Of a DNA stretch of 64,000 nt, positions 1-11,063 are shown piece after piece. Position 1 is the first letter of the stretch; every line of letters begins with the position of its first letter. The notes below the pieces were generated by a model. The model made no database searches and had not been told where the DNA came from. It was given only the letters and a program-made list of their open reading frames with translations. Both the position numbers and the translations under genes were made by a program. Source of the stretch: Rhexocercosporidium sp. MPI-PUGE-AT-0058 (lineage: Eukaryota; Ascomycota; Leotiomycetes; Helotiales); assembly GCA_020746875.1 (NCBI GenBank), contig JAGTJL010000008.1:2728001-2792000 (forward strand). Direction: 5' to 3'.

Positions 1-418
1 GAACTATCAAACTTCAATCGCTTTGTTTCATCCGATCTTGCGGTCAGCGGAAAGAGCAAGGATGTTGGCTCGAATTCGGAGAACATCTGATCGAAGTTTC
101 AAACTTTCTATGGAGCCGTTTCAAAACGGATGTTCGAAAGCAACCACGACGCTGTGGCGTTTGTTTCAGTGCTCTACACTGTTGACACATCGGATATGAG
201 ATCTCGACTGCTCGCTTTTTGTCCATCCCCACGGTTCAATCTTCATTCCATCCCAATCAAGGAACAAAAATTACCATCCTCTTCCATTTTTAAGACTAGA
301 TTGGTTGAATGCAAAGTCTCTTGCATATCCTCTCTATTGCTTATGCACATTAATTTTCGTCCCAATCATACTTTCTTGACCTGGATCAAGAATAATTCAC
401 TGTAATACTCTCGTCAAA
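1..418. other. Upstream region, no gene recognised
   Basis: No supported coding region. Short open frames on both strands lack splice or domain support. The 3' part is pyrimidine-rich just before the ATG at 419 and probably holds the promoter and leader of the first gene. Confidence 0.5.
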
Positions 419-1429
419 ATGAGAGTATTCAGACTTGTAGTCTTGTTGGAGCTATTCTCCATAGCCCAGGCAAGGGAAACTTGATCATCTCACTGACGAT
501 CGCTAATTATCATAGGCTCAAGACCCGATCATCAGCGAATCGCCATTGATGACATCGGGAATCATTGCTCCTCCAGGAGCGCCTCCAGCACCGCCAGCAC
601 CGCCAGCACCTCCAGCACCTCCAGGAGGGCCAGGAGGACCAATGCCACCTCCAGTCCCAGGTATGCCGAAAATGCCGAAAATGCCCAATATGCCCAATAT
701 GCCAGGACCTGCAGGACCTGCGGGACCTGTTGCGACTGCAGCTGCTCAACCGGCGGGCGATCCGATCATCGACTTGAAATCACTCATGACAGCGGGTATC
801 ATTGCTGGACCAATGAACCTGAATGGAGCTGCCGGAATTCCACAACCAGATGGCTTGCCTGCTCCACCAATTAATTCCGGCGCGCTTGCAGTTGCTGGAA
901 TTGTTGGTGGTCAAGCAGCGGGAGCACAAGCAACGGTAGGTGATCGCTGCTCTCTTGTTCTGTGTTTCACACATTCCCCTAAACATCTTGAGTCACTTGA
1001 CAAATTGCGTCTGAAAGCAAGACTGACTCTTACTTTCCATAGTCACCTCCAACAATGTCAGCAACAAGCAGCTTAGCCGTGAGTACGGGGGTTTCTTCTG
1101 GTGCACCCTCACTTCCTCCAGGAATCAACTCCGCGACTTTGATGACAGCTGGGATATTGGCAAGCGCCTTGCCAACTTCCGAGGCCACTGTCGGTATTCC
1201 TCAACCAGCTGCAGCAAGCCCGAGTTCAATTCAGTCAGCCACGCTTGTCCCTGCTGGAATCGTTCAGGGCAATTCAACGTCGACAAGTCCGACTGGAGGA
1301 GTCCAACCACAACCTGCTGCAGGGAATTCGACAGTACCGGGGACCAGTATGGCCATGGGAAAGACGATTGTGCTGGAAATGACAGTCTTGGTAGGGTGCG
1401 TCGTGGCAGTTGCAGTCGTCTTGGTTTAA
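419..1429 (+). CDS. Proline/glycine-rich repeat protein, secreted, probable GPI anchor
   Basis: Spliced model: exons 419-469, 516-935 and 1043-1429, giving 285 residues with frame kept throughout. Intron 1 is a GC-AG intron (CAG|GCAAGG to CATAG, 46 nt); intron 2 is GT-AG (107 nt). The ATG at 419 opens a signal peptide (MRVFRLVVLLELFSIAQA). The body has a run of APP units, then PKMPKMPNMPNM, then collagen-like GPAGPAGP. A degenerate motif of the type (S/T)LMTAGI(I/L)A recurs about five times. The C terminus is Ser/Thr-rich and ends in a roughly 20-residue hydrophobic tail with nothing polar after it, as in GPI-attachment signals. I infer a cell-wall or plasma-membrane surface protein. No catalytic domain is visible, and I do not recognise a named family. 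Confidence 0.75.
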
Positions 1430-2447
1430 TTGGCAATTGGACATTTTCGGTTATCTGCAAATGTTTGTTTACTACGCTTGAAGACTGCGCCTCGAGAAAT
1501 CGTTGCTGTGTACATAGAATGAGTTCATGAGGGGGAAGAATGACTTGTAGTGCTTATTCGTCGAAGTAACTCGATCTTTTCTTTTACTAGCCATCTATGC
1601 GTTCGTAGATGCCAAGTTTTGAGATAGCGACACGGTATTGCTGAGAAGCAAATGTCTGTGGACTCTGTTGTACCCCGCTGTTTACGATTTTATGAATCTG
1701 TGAACACGGTCAGCCGTATGTGAATCTTGTCGAGTCTCCGGCAATGCGAGATGTAGACAACTTGCCCCAACAGCGATCCTCCCACGTATGGCACCATGAA
1801 TTGTCGTTTTCGTGAACGATTCCCCTCGCACCAATTGACGAAAAACTCGCCTCGCAAGACATGCGCTACTTTGTCGATCGATATCCTCGATCCGGCTCCA
1901 ATATTTGCCGGAGTATCCCTAGGAGCCGTACCCTAGTACGTGATCTACGAACGCATGCCATGCTCCTGGAGTTTCAGGCTGAGTCACTGGAATGGAACGC
2001 CAAGGTGTGCTGTCCAAGGCTAGACTTCCACACCAGCTACCTTATCCCCACTGTAAATGATTCGCCATTTCAAACTCTGAAGAGAAGCTTAAAACTTCTG
2101 GTTGCAGAAATGTATATTCGTCGTTTCTGCAGGGCTGACAGCCTGTCTATTCCTTGAAACATTTCAGCCTCCATCCACGCGAGCTGTATCCCAACCTTGC
2201 GGGTACAATAAGCTTCGCAACTTCAACTCAGTGATACCCCGGGCGCTAATTTATCCGTCCAGGCCATGTAGCATGACACTCGACTGTCAGAAAGGACGTG
2301 ACAACTAGATAGATATCTGAGCCTCCGTCTCCTCATACTTTAGTCACTTGTCTCGTCCAAAAATTCAACTCTCGCTCACACTTCCTAATTCATTCTTTCC
2401 CTTCACCCCAATCATATCATTCAATACAGCCCCGGTGGCCTTTAATA
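1430..2447. other. Intergenic, no gene recognised
   Basis: About 1 kb with only short frames that have no domain or splice support. The last ~100 bases before 2448 are C/T-rich, as in fungal promoters. No RNA gene or repeat was seen. Confidence 0.5.
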
Positions 2448-4133
2448 ATGCTTCACTATAATTCTCGTCTCTATCTTCTGCTGGTCAGTTCGATTCTACT
2501 AGGTTCGGTAAGATGTCAGGATCAAAATGTTGGTTGGAATCAGGTGGTCAGCCTCAACGGAAATGTAGGTTCTAAAATTCTTCTGGTATTGCCAACCTAG
2601 GGACTAACGGAGAGTAGATGCAACTTACTCGGGTCATTCTTCCGGACAACTCTGCAGTCGAGACTTTCTCCCAAACCCAGCGACAACTCATCATCAACCA
2701 GAACCCCGCCCCACTGTCTGCTAATCATGTCGTGGGCTCAACTGGACAGCCTTTTGTTCAACTGCAACAAAACTCAATGACAATTGCTACAAATGGAGCG
2801 ACGGATCTCGTGGGTGCCCAGATCGAGCTTCCAATGGATCCAAACATGCTTCAACAGGCTGGAAATATCACTCCTGAGAATACCTTCGTCGCAAAACTCT
2901 CTCCAGATAAGCAAGCATGGATGGTTATGGAGGGGATCAAGAGTGTTAATACGTAAGACACCCTAGATATGTTGTGGAAAAAACTAAAGGTTCCAGAACC
3001 GACAACACAGTCCGCATTGTCAAGATGACAAATATCGATGGAGAATATATTGCCATCGGGCGTATGACTGTTGAGACAAGCAACGTGTTGAGCCCTTTCG
3101 GGCAGCAAGTAAACGTCACGGGGTCTGGAATCCAGGAAATTGAGTTCAATGATGGGTTCCGGATGTCTCTGAAAGCCACGCAGCAGATGACTGTCAACAC
3201 GAATGTTGTCAACGGAGTCAGTACCGCAATGACCGCTCAAGTTGGCACTCCAATCAGTAAGTATAGATCAGATACCGACTCCACGAGATCTTCACCGCCC
3301 GCAAATTTGTTCAAACAGGGGGAAAGGGAGTCCTTTTGGTCCACCAGTAACAGAGGAATTTAGACAATTATCGCTATCTCATCACCAGCAACTTGGGTGG
3401 CGTTCAACCCAACCTCAACCAAATGCAAGCCGTCATCCAGCTTCCTCGTGAGCATTAAAGCCCCTCTTTTAAAGAGAATTCGCTGACACATTTAGTCAAC
3501 ACTGACCGCGTAATGGCAATGGCGACAGCGATGGGCATTGATCCAAATGGCGCAATCACTCTTGGTGTGGCTCAACGATCCATTCTTTTGAATCCAGGAG
3601 GAGCGACGAACATCCAGCCGAACAAAGCAAAAAGACAGGATCAGACTCCAACGCAGAACAACAACCCTGTTGCAGCACAGCTGCTCCTTGCACCAACATT
3701 TACTCCTGTCTCTGCAAGAGCAGCTATCGATCAAGTCAACGCACGTATAGCCATTCCCGTGAACTCAATCAATGGAGAGTTCATTCTCACCATGGCAAAA
3801 GCCACAGCAGGAAGTGGTACGGGATCTCAAGCGCCAGAAGCTGCTGGCAATGGCCAGACTACCCCAACAAGCGAAAACAATCGTAACGGCACTTCAACCG
3901 CAGGAGAAGTCGGCACTGGAGGAGCTGGTGAGCCTGCTGGTAGTGTCACTATGACCATGACCGAGCTTAGATCCATGATGGCCAGACAAGCAAACGGAGG
4001 TGTCTTCTTGGCCGAAGCCATGTTTGCTGCAGCTCCTGCACAAGGAATACAATCTGCTGCAACGGGACCGAAGATCACAACACGAAGAAACAAGGTCCAA
4101 GTACCAAGCAAGGCACTCCCTTTTGTTGGGTGA
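2448..4133 (+). CDS. Secreted protein of unknown function, five exons
   Basis: Model: 2448-2564, 2618-2952, 2997-3256, 3364-3447 and 3496-4133, giving 477 residues. The frame closes across all four introns (53, 44, 107 and 48 nt). Residues 1-23 (MLHYNSRLYLLLVSSILLGS plus VRC) form a signal peptide, so the mature chain would start near QDQNVGWNQ. The middle is rich in Gln, Asn, Thr and Val with hydrophobic alternation (for example NTVRIVKMTNIDGEYIAIGR), which suggests beta structure. The C-terminal third is Gly/Ser/Thr-rich low complexity. Acceptor 3 was chosen at 3363 because the earlier CAG at 3318 leads in frame to a TAA at 3348. There are almost no cysteines, so this is not a typical disulfide-rich effector. 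No family recognised; the role may be extracellular or cell wall. Confidence 0.7.
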
Positions 4134-5410
4134 TTGGTATAAACGGCATTCGAATCAAGGCCTTTCATTCCCGCGGTTGTGACAAAGAGGTTTAATTTGT
4201 AAACGAGAATATTAAGGATGGGATTAGTGCAAGTGCGTATACTTTCTCACTAAAATAGAAATACAAACTTTAGATACCTTCATTCGGAGAGATTCCATTG
4301 ATCCGGCTGTCAATTAGATAGTTTGGCGGATAGTTTTACCATTTGTGCCCTCCGTGAGTCTATGTTGACCTGTCAATAACCCCGCATCTGGACTTGGATA
4401 TTCTATAATGAGGTGTATCTTTGTTCCGAAATTGTTTAAAATAGGAAGTTCATGCGACTCTATCTGGTCTCTGGGTTTGTCTAATTCAAATTTGTGACGT
4501 ACATGTTTAAGATCCTCAGGCCACAGAGTCTTTAGCTTCCAAAATAACGGACATGTCATCATGGCCCTACAAAACTACAGTGAGTCTGGCAGATTTTTAC
4601 AAACTCAGCTTCAAGAATTGGATCTTTGAAGCAGAGATGCTTGAGATGGAGATTAAAGGAGGGTGTCTCCAGATCCGCTCGCTTATTTAGGCACCCAAGA
4701 CCGATCTCGAAGTTCGCAAGCTCGAAAGGAGAGACCAACACTATATTCCTCATAACGTTTCTTGTAGGGAAAATTGAGTAGAAGCCATAGAAGCGGCTTC
4801 AATTTAGTGACACAGCATCGACCGTCAAGCGGTACGTCGATTCCCTAACATGTGCAATGCTTGAACAATTGGCCTACTTCAAGTATTCTTCTCGCATCGG
4901 TTAAAGAATACGGATTCAAGAAATAAGAATTGAAAGTTACTACTGAAATTTGGATCCGCAAAGTCCCTTCAAACCAGAGTGTCCCTTCTTGCCTATGGCT
5001 TCATGGCTAGGACCCGGATTCTGCATTTCGATGTCATCCACCAGAGTGAGATCATGCCATCAATTTAAAGTTTCCGAACAACCGAGGAATTTTTTGCCTT
5101 TAGTACAGTATATTCTAATATTATCTTGAGATGTCCGAAGCGATCTTTCGCAGATGCAAGTAGTTGAATGTTGACCAAACAGCGGCATTTACTATTTGGA
5201 TAAAGAGCATAATTTGTTCACCCCACCAGTCTCGTCCTCGAGCTGCGGGGCTTCAGGGTATATTTAGCGAGGACAGCCTGTGGGTCATGTCAAGTCAGCT
5301 TTGTTGTCCAGCCAAAATTTCTCGCTTGGATGATTTGATGACCCTATACCATAAGCTCCCCCCACCTTTGGCCTTCAAGCTTTTCCACCACCATCACATC
5401 CAACCCCAAA
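4134..5410. other. Intergenic with possible gene remnant on minus strand
   Basis: Two adjoining minus-strand frames (4753-4559 and 4562-4314) read as moderately protein-like. The first contains LHLKHLCFKDPILEAEFVKI, which resembles the leucine-rich repeats of fungal F-box-like proteins. They are in different frames, separated by a stop, and have no convincing start or splice sites, so at most this is a decayed fragment. The remainder (4760-5410) shows nothing except the promoter of the next gene. Confidence 0.25.
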
Positions 5411-6035
5411 ATGACTTCTCTCTTCTCCAACGACTTGGTCTCTCCAAAGGTGCTGAAAGCCCTTCCCAAAGGCTACATATGTCGACCTCTGCAGCGAGGG
5501 GATTTCAAGCTTGGCCATCTAGATGTGCTGCGAGGTCTCACACATGTTGGGGACATCACTGAAGAGGAATGGACGGAGCGATTTGATACGTTGATGGCGT
5601 CAAATGGTACTTACTACGTGGTGGTACTGGTTCAGAAGGACGAAGACGTCGAGAAGAGAATAGTGGGGACAGGGACTCTAGTTGTCGAGAAGAAATTGTG
5701 AGTCTGCAACAAAACCGTGGGATTTTCATTGACTGTTCAGTTTATACAAGCTGGGAGTTCAGGGCCACATCGAGGATATAGCAATTGCGGAAGACCAGCA
5801 AGGAAAGAGATTGGGCTTAACACTTCTCCAATCTCTGGCTTATATTGCCGAGAAAACTGGATGCTACAAGGTAGGTTCTTCCGTCATCTTCAACCTACAT
5901 GTATTGACCTGAACCTAGACAATTCTTGACTGCAGCCCTGCAAAGGAGGGATTCTATGTCAAGTGTGGATACGAAAAGGCTGGATTGGAAATGCACTGCT
6001 ACTATGATGCCGAAGCTCAGAAGCATAGGGTATAA
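5411..6035 (+). CDS. GNA1: Glucosamine 6-phosphate N-acetyltransferase
   Basis: Model: 5411-5697, 5741-5870 and 5919-6035, 177 residues. It is a GNAT-fold enzyme that acetylates glucosamine-6-phosphate with acetyl-CoA, a step towards UDP-GlcNAc for chitin, N-glycans and GPI anchors. Seen in sequence: the N-terminal region RPLQRGDFKLGHLDVLRGLT; the core HIEDIAIAEDQQGKRLGLTL at about residues 105-124, with the QQGKRLG acetyl-CoA loop; then CYKTILDCSPAKEGFYVKCG (residues 137-156), the typical substrate-side signature of this family. Length is close to that of yeast Gna1 (159 aa). Introns are 43 and 48 nt with GTGAGT and GTAGGT donors. The gene is convergent with the alpha-galactosidase, with 76 bases between stop codons. 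Confidence 0.93.
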
Positions 6036-6111
6036 AGAGGGGGTAGAAATTAGATCTTGGGGCTATCTTTTGACCTGACTGAAACGCTCAGTGATAAGAT
6101 CGATACACAAC

Positions 6112-7467
6112 TTATTGAAAGAAACACATCGAAGCATTTGCGGGAACCTCCCAGATTCGAAGTATCTTCGCTTCGTGGGGCATCACTTCCACAGTGTATG
6201 GAACATCATACATCCCCTCTTTATGCTTCCACAGATCCCTTACTCGAAACGTATCCCATTCCATCGCAAGATCTCGACGCGGGCTCACGCTAATCTCAGC
6301 TGTGAAACTTCCTCGATTAAGGAGAGCAACCGCGTAACTTCCATCAGCCATCTCCTTTGCGTATACTTGGAGATCTTCATCTTCCCCAATGCCGACCGTC
6401 TCCGCAGAAATACCAAGTGGATCCTGATTGATTTCAATTACTTCCTTATTTGAAAGCGTCTCCAAGGAATATTTGTCGAGAGTCCGAACGTCAGATCCGA
6501 TGAGAAGTGGTGAGGCTACCATTGCCCACATACTGAAGTGTGTCCGATACTCGATGTTTGATGCTCCTGTGCCCACAAGCTGAGAGCTATTCCCATTCAG
6601 ACCGACGATTAACATGTCATAGTCGTTCCAATGCCCTGGCCCAGAGTACTGCACAAGATCATTCCCACGATCTAGCATATCTAGGACATCGAAGTAGTAC
6701 TTTTCGCGATTTCCAGGATAGTTGAAGTCGTCCGAGATGTCTTGCCCAATGCGCCATTGGTTGGCACCTTCACTTGCAGCCCATTCCCACACATCTGCCC
6801 ACCCACAATGGCAAAAATGGTAGACAATCGGATGAGATTGTGCGAGCAAAGGTTTCGACATTTTTAGTGCGATTCCCTCCATCTCAGACCTTGGTGCATT
6901 TTCGCCACTTGAGCAGCAACTGTCGTACTTCAAGTGATCGATTCCCCAAGATGCAAACATTGCTGCGTCCTCATCTTCATGCCCCTCACTGCCAGTGTAC
7001 CCCGCGCAAGTCATCTGGCCGGGTCCCGAATAAATCCCCAATTTGAAACCATTGGCATGCGCATAATCGGCGAGGGACTTCATGCCATTAGGAAATTTGA
7101 CAGGATCTACTTCCAATGGATTGTCAGATCGGTTCCCCTTGTAGCGTTGCCATCCATCATCGAGGTTCACAAATACGTATCCAGCATCCCTCAGACCATT
7201 AGATACCATTGTGTCCATGGTGTTCTTAATGAGGTCCTCGTCGATTTGATCTCCGAATTGGTTCCAGCTGCTCCACCCCATGGGTGGTGTCAATGCCAGG
7301 CCATTGGTAAGTCCAGGTGGTTTCGATGTGTTTAGATCTGCAGTGCTTTCACTTTCACTGGCAGTAGTGGTGGTGGTTGATGATGTTGATGACAAGATGG
7401 TGGTTTTACCTACCACAAATCGAAGCAAAGTGGCTGCTGCCACAAGCAAAGATGATTGTAAGTACAT
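6112..7467 (-). CDS. Secreted alpha-galactosidase, GH27
   Basis: Intronless, 451 residues from the ATG at 7467. An in-frame ATG-like start 16 codons upstream (7515) was rejected because the signal peptide MYLQSSLLVAAATLLRFVVG begins at the inner Met. A Ser/Thr-rich linker follows (about residues 26-50), then the GH27 barrel starting LALTPPMGWSSWNQFG. LDDGWQ is at about 102-107. The predicted nucleophile is D182 in KYDSCC and the acid/base is D243 in IGQDISDDF. YSGPGHWNDYDMLIVG lies near 274-289. A C-terminal beta domain closes the protein. It would release terminal alpha-1,6-galactose from galactomannan, raffinose-type sugars or melibiose outside the cell. The neighbouring sugar porter at 8418 could import the products, but that link is inference. 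Confidence 0.95.
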   Translation of the reverse strand: MYLQSSLLVAAATLLRFVVGKTTILSSTSSTTTTTASESESTADLNTSKPPGLTNGLALTPPMGWSSWNQFGDQIDEDLIKNTMDTMVSNGLRDAGYVFVNLDDGWQRYKGNRSDNPLEVDPVKFPNGMKSLADYAHANGFKLGIYSGPGQMTCAGYTGSEGHEDEDAAMFASWGIDHLKYDSCCSSGENAPRSEMEGIALKMSKPLLAQSHPIVYHFCHCGWADVWEWAASEGANQWRIGQDISDDFNYPGNREKYYFDVLDMLDRGNDLVQYSGPGHWNDYDMLIVGLNGNSSQLVGTGASNIEYRTHFSMWAMVASPLLIGSDVRTLDKYSLETLSNKEVIEINQDPLGISAETVGIGEDEDLQVYAKEMADGSYAVALLNRGSFTAEISVSPRRDLAMEWDTFRVRDLWKHKEGMYDVPYTVEVMPHEAKILRIWEVPANASMCFFQ

Positions 7468-8417
7468 CGTGAAGCTTTTCAGATCCAAGATCAAGTAAAA
7501 GTTTTCGAAGATCAAAATTTTCGATATGAGTTTCCCGCATCTAAGCTTTGTTTCTGACTATATCTATTTTCGAGACATGGAGTGGATCTCGAGAATTTGT
7601 TATTGATCAATCGGACTCGAGAACTCTTTCAGCTGCAAGCCTCCATATACTAGTGACCAATTAGAACTACGGAGCTTAGGTACCCTTGAAAGAGGACTAT
7701 CGACTGCAAGTGAAAGTAGCCGATTTTGGCGAGGTACTCTAATACGAGATTAACCTGTTTTAAACCACAATACTTTAATATATAAGATTTGACGGAAAGA
7801 TTGAGGTACTATTTTTAAAGCATTTGCAAAAGCAGATTCTAATTTGCCTTGCTTAATATTATGAAAATACTCTTTCAGGACAGTGACTTCATGTTCCTTC
7901 CGCACGTGCCTCGGACGGCCACTTTCACTTGCAGGAGGATAATGTCTCAAAGTCACGCTCATTTCTGTCGTGTAACCCGACATCCTGTCAGCAATTATCT
8001 ATCATGCCGAGCTACGGCACTGCTGCAGATACCGCAGGAAAACAGCCTTCAGCTCACCTTGGCAATAAAAGAATCAGCCGTACCTTCATGCACTCACAGG
8101 GCTATAGTATTGCTACGTTACCTCATAAATGCTTTCTAGGTGGAGATGATACGAAGGGCGGGGTAAGCTATGGAAATGGGCAGTTGCTCATCTGGCAGTC
8201 ACCCTAGATCGCCCAAGACAAACAAGTGGCAGATCCTGATGCTTATCGCAATGCCTGTTCATTGTCTGTTGAGCATGAGATGATTGGAATGAATTGCAAA
8301 TGGAGAATGTTAAAAGCCAACCCTGCCCAATTCCAAACCACGACTCGCTAACATCTGGCATTTTCGAGGCATTCCAAACGGTGTCCTCACATCAAGATTG
8401 CTCATAACAGATAGAAG
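7468..8417. other. Divergent intergenic region
   Basis: About 950 bases between the divergently transcribed alpha-galactosidase and sugar porter, so it probably holds both promoters. Short frames (7750-8207, both strands) show no domain. No site could be assigned with confidence. Confidence 0.5.
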
Positions 8418-10176
8418 ATGGCAGTTCCCGAGCCGCAGATCAGTTCTGGCCAGGCGGACGAGAAAGTTTTGGTTAAAGATGTTTTCCAGAAGGAAATAGG
8501 GGAGGAAGCCCGCCGGGCTACAGAAATTGAGCATGAGATGACTTTCATGCAGGGAGTGAAGCTCTACCCAGCAGCAATCGGCTGGTCGGCTTTCTTCTCA
8601 CTTGGAGTCATCATGACAGCTTTCGATCCTCAGCTTTTGGGTAGCTTGTATGCCACGCCTGCGTTCCAGCGAGACTTCGGCTATCTATACAAAGGATCGT
8701 ACATCATCAGTGCTCCATGGCAGACAGCTTTGGGAATGGGAAATCCGATCGGACAAGTGGTTGGAGCTCTTGCTGCTAGTTATCCCATGGAAAGGTATGG
8801 CCGCAAATGGGTATGTCTTCTTCGAGAGTCCCAAATGTCAGCTAACTTTCTTAGACATTCGCAATCTGTGTTGTCGGAACTGCTGCATTCATATTCATGC
8901 AGTTCTTTGCCCGCTCCATAGAAGTTCTGCTTGTTGGAGAGCTAATCGGTGGCCTTATACTTGGCATGTACACGACAATCGCTCCGACATATGCTTCGGA
9001 AGTATGCCCGATTGCACTTCGAGGACATCTCACAGCTTACATCAACTTGTGTTTTGTTACCGGACAGCTGCTGGCAAATGGAGTCATTGCGGGGTCTTCT
9101 CAACTTCACAATCACTGGGCATACAGCACTCCGTTCGCTATCCAGTGGCTATGGCCGATCATAATTCTCTGTGGGATTCCTTTCGCGCCGGAATCGCCAT
9201 GGTGGTTGATCAGACAAAATCGCTTAGTGGAGGCGGAAAAGTCCCTGAATCGCTTGTCTTCAGAGAAGGTAGATAACAAACTCGTGTTAGCAATGATGGT
9301 AGAAACAGACAGACTCGAATTTGAAATGCAGACCGGGGTGACGTACTGGGATGTCTTCAACAAAGTCAACATCCGGCGGACAGAGATATCGATTGCAGTC
9401 TTCACTACTCAAGTATTTAGCGGCATCTACATGGTGGGATACGCAGCGTTATTCTTTCAGCGTAAGATACCCCTTCGATGTCGCGACTCATACTCACAGT
9501 ATTAGTCGCCGGGCTCGATGGTCAGAAATCTTTCAACATGAGTGTCGGGTACCTTGCTCTGGGATGGGTCTGCACCTGCATTTCTTGGATATTTATATCC
9601 AAGTGGGGCCGAAGACGAATCTACAACATCGGACTTGCCTTCCTCACTGTCATCATGTTTCTCATAGGTATTCTAGATTGCGCTCCGAATTACGAAAATA
9701 GGCCAGCAATAATATGGGCACAATCAACACTCATGGTGAGTAAAGATCCCCTAGTACTGGGATAATACTCACAAATATACTCAGATAATTTGGAATGGTG
9801 TTTTCGACCTCAGCATTGGCCCCGTCTGCTACACCATATTCTGCGAGGTGTCAGCTACCAAAGTTCGGACCAAGACAATCGCAGTGGCTACTGCAGCACA
9901 GGCGCTCGTAGGTATTGTGATGACAGTCGCAATCCCTTACATGATCAATCCCGATCAAGCCAACATGCGAGGAAAGATGGGTTTCTTCTTTGGTGAGTGA
10001 TCCCAAAAGCCAAGCGGGCCTGCTAACCAAGACTTGAAGGGGGGCTATCTGTTGTCTGCTTAGTCTGGTGTTGGTTCAGGGTTCCAGAAACTAAGGGAAG
10101 GACTTTTGAAGAACTCGATTTGATGTTTGCAAGAGGGGTGAAGACCAGGGAATTTAAGAATTATAAGATTGATTGA
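8418..10176 (+). CDS. MFS sugar porter, alpha-glucoside/maltose permease-like
   Basis: Model: 8418-8810, 8855-9461, 9506-9735, 9785-9992 and 10040-10176, 524 residues, frame continuous over four introns of 44-49 nt. It has the sugar-porter hallmarks: PMERYGRKW after TM3 (about 123-131), APTYASEVCPIALRGHLTAY, PESPWWLIRQNRLVEAEKSL at the end of the first half, KWGRRRIYNIG in the second half, and PETKGRTFEELDLMF near the C terminus (about 495-509). The opening TFDPQLLGSLYATPAFQRDFG-type segment (here beginning AFDPQLLG) and PESPWW resemble fungal H+/alpha-glucoside (MAL-type) permeases more than hexose carriers. Twelve membrane segments are expected. It should act in the plasma membrane as a sugar/H+ symporter; the substrate is not readable from sequence. 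Confidence 0.9.
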
Positions 10177-11063
10177 AGTGCTGTCTTGGCCGGAGAGCAT
10201 CGAATGATTGTACGACGAACAGAACAAATTGATTCAAGGAGCAGACCCAGCCTCATAGTTTTCCTACATCTAAATTAAGTCTCAACGAAAGTTCCAAGTA
10301 AATCGTGCCAGATGATGGTTCGGGGTCGATTCACTGCGTCTTTGAACTGGGCTATTTATTGGCAATATATTTCCTGTTCCGTCGCTTCCTTCCTAAATGA
10401 TAAAATCGCGATGAACTCCGATTACACATGATGATTTTAAATAGAACAACTTTGATATACCAGAGAGGCAATTCAAAATGCTCTGTCTAATATCTATTCT
10501 GTAGTGGGTTCTCTGGGCCAATGAATCTGTGTCCAAGATAACAAGTCTGCTGGAACAATACAAATACCTAGGATCGTGGAGTCTCGGCGAACCAGACAGC
10601 ATCGACGACTACTTTACTGGTCTTCTCAGCGGTTTAAGTTGCTTTGAATTTGTCAAAAAGGTCTCTGATCAAACGGAGACAGGCATGGACATGGCGTTGT
10701 TGATTTTTGTGGAGGCCATTATCCTGGAAAGGAATGTGACCCCGCCACCGGCTGGAGAAACCGTTCGTCGTGATGATAATATCTGAAGTTGACAGGAGCA
10801 TGTATAGTTTATTGTCTATGCTAAAATCTTAGCCCCTCCGATCGGACCAATTTGTTTCCTAGGGGCAATTCCAAACCCTGGCAGAGTTGCTGCCTCCACT
10901 TAATTTGCAGTTTAGAGAAAAGGCATGGGAGACCAAGGAGCGCATGATCGGGTGGGGTTTTTGAGACTTGGAATTTGCTCATGCCCTTAAAACCAGGTTC
11001 TCAATGAATTGGTATGAGACTAAGCTCATCAAGTGATGCCTATTCGGGCCAATTTGAAAACGC
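10177..11063. other. Intergenic with one unassigned open frame
   Basis: A frame at 10529-10786 (+) reads 85 codons including DYFTGLLSGLSCFEFVKKV and is mildly protein-like, but it has no ATG at its start and no recognised domain. The rest is the downstream region of the sugar porter and of the convergent sulfotransferase-like gene. Nothing else seen. Confidence 0.35.

Noticed and set aside
3319..3350. Exon 4 of the secreted protein starting after CAG at 3318
   Set aside because: It runs GKGVLLVHQ into an in-frame TAA; the acceptor at 3363 keeps the frame open and joins the following exons.
7467..7515. Longer N terminus for the alpha-galactosidase
   Set aside because: The extra 16 residues precede a complete signal peptide; the inner ATG gives the expected secreted form.
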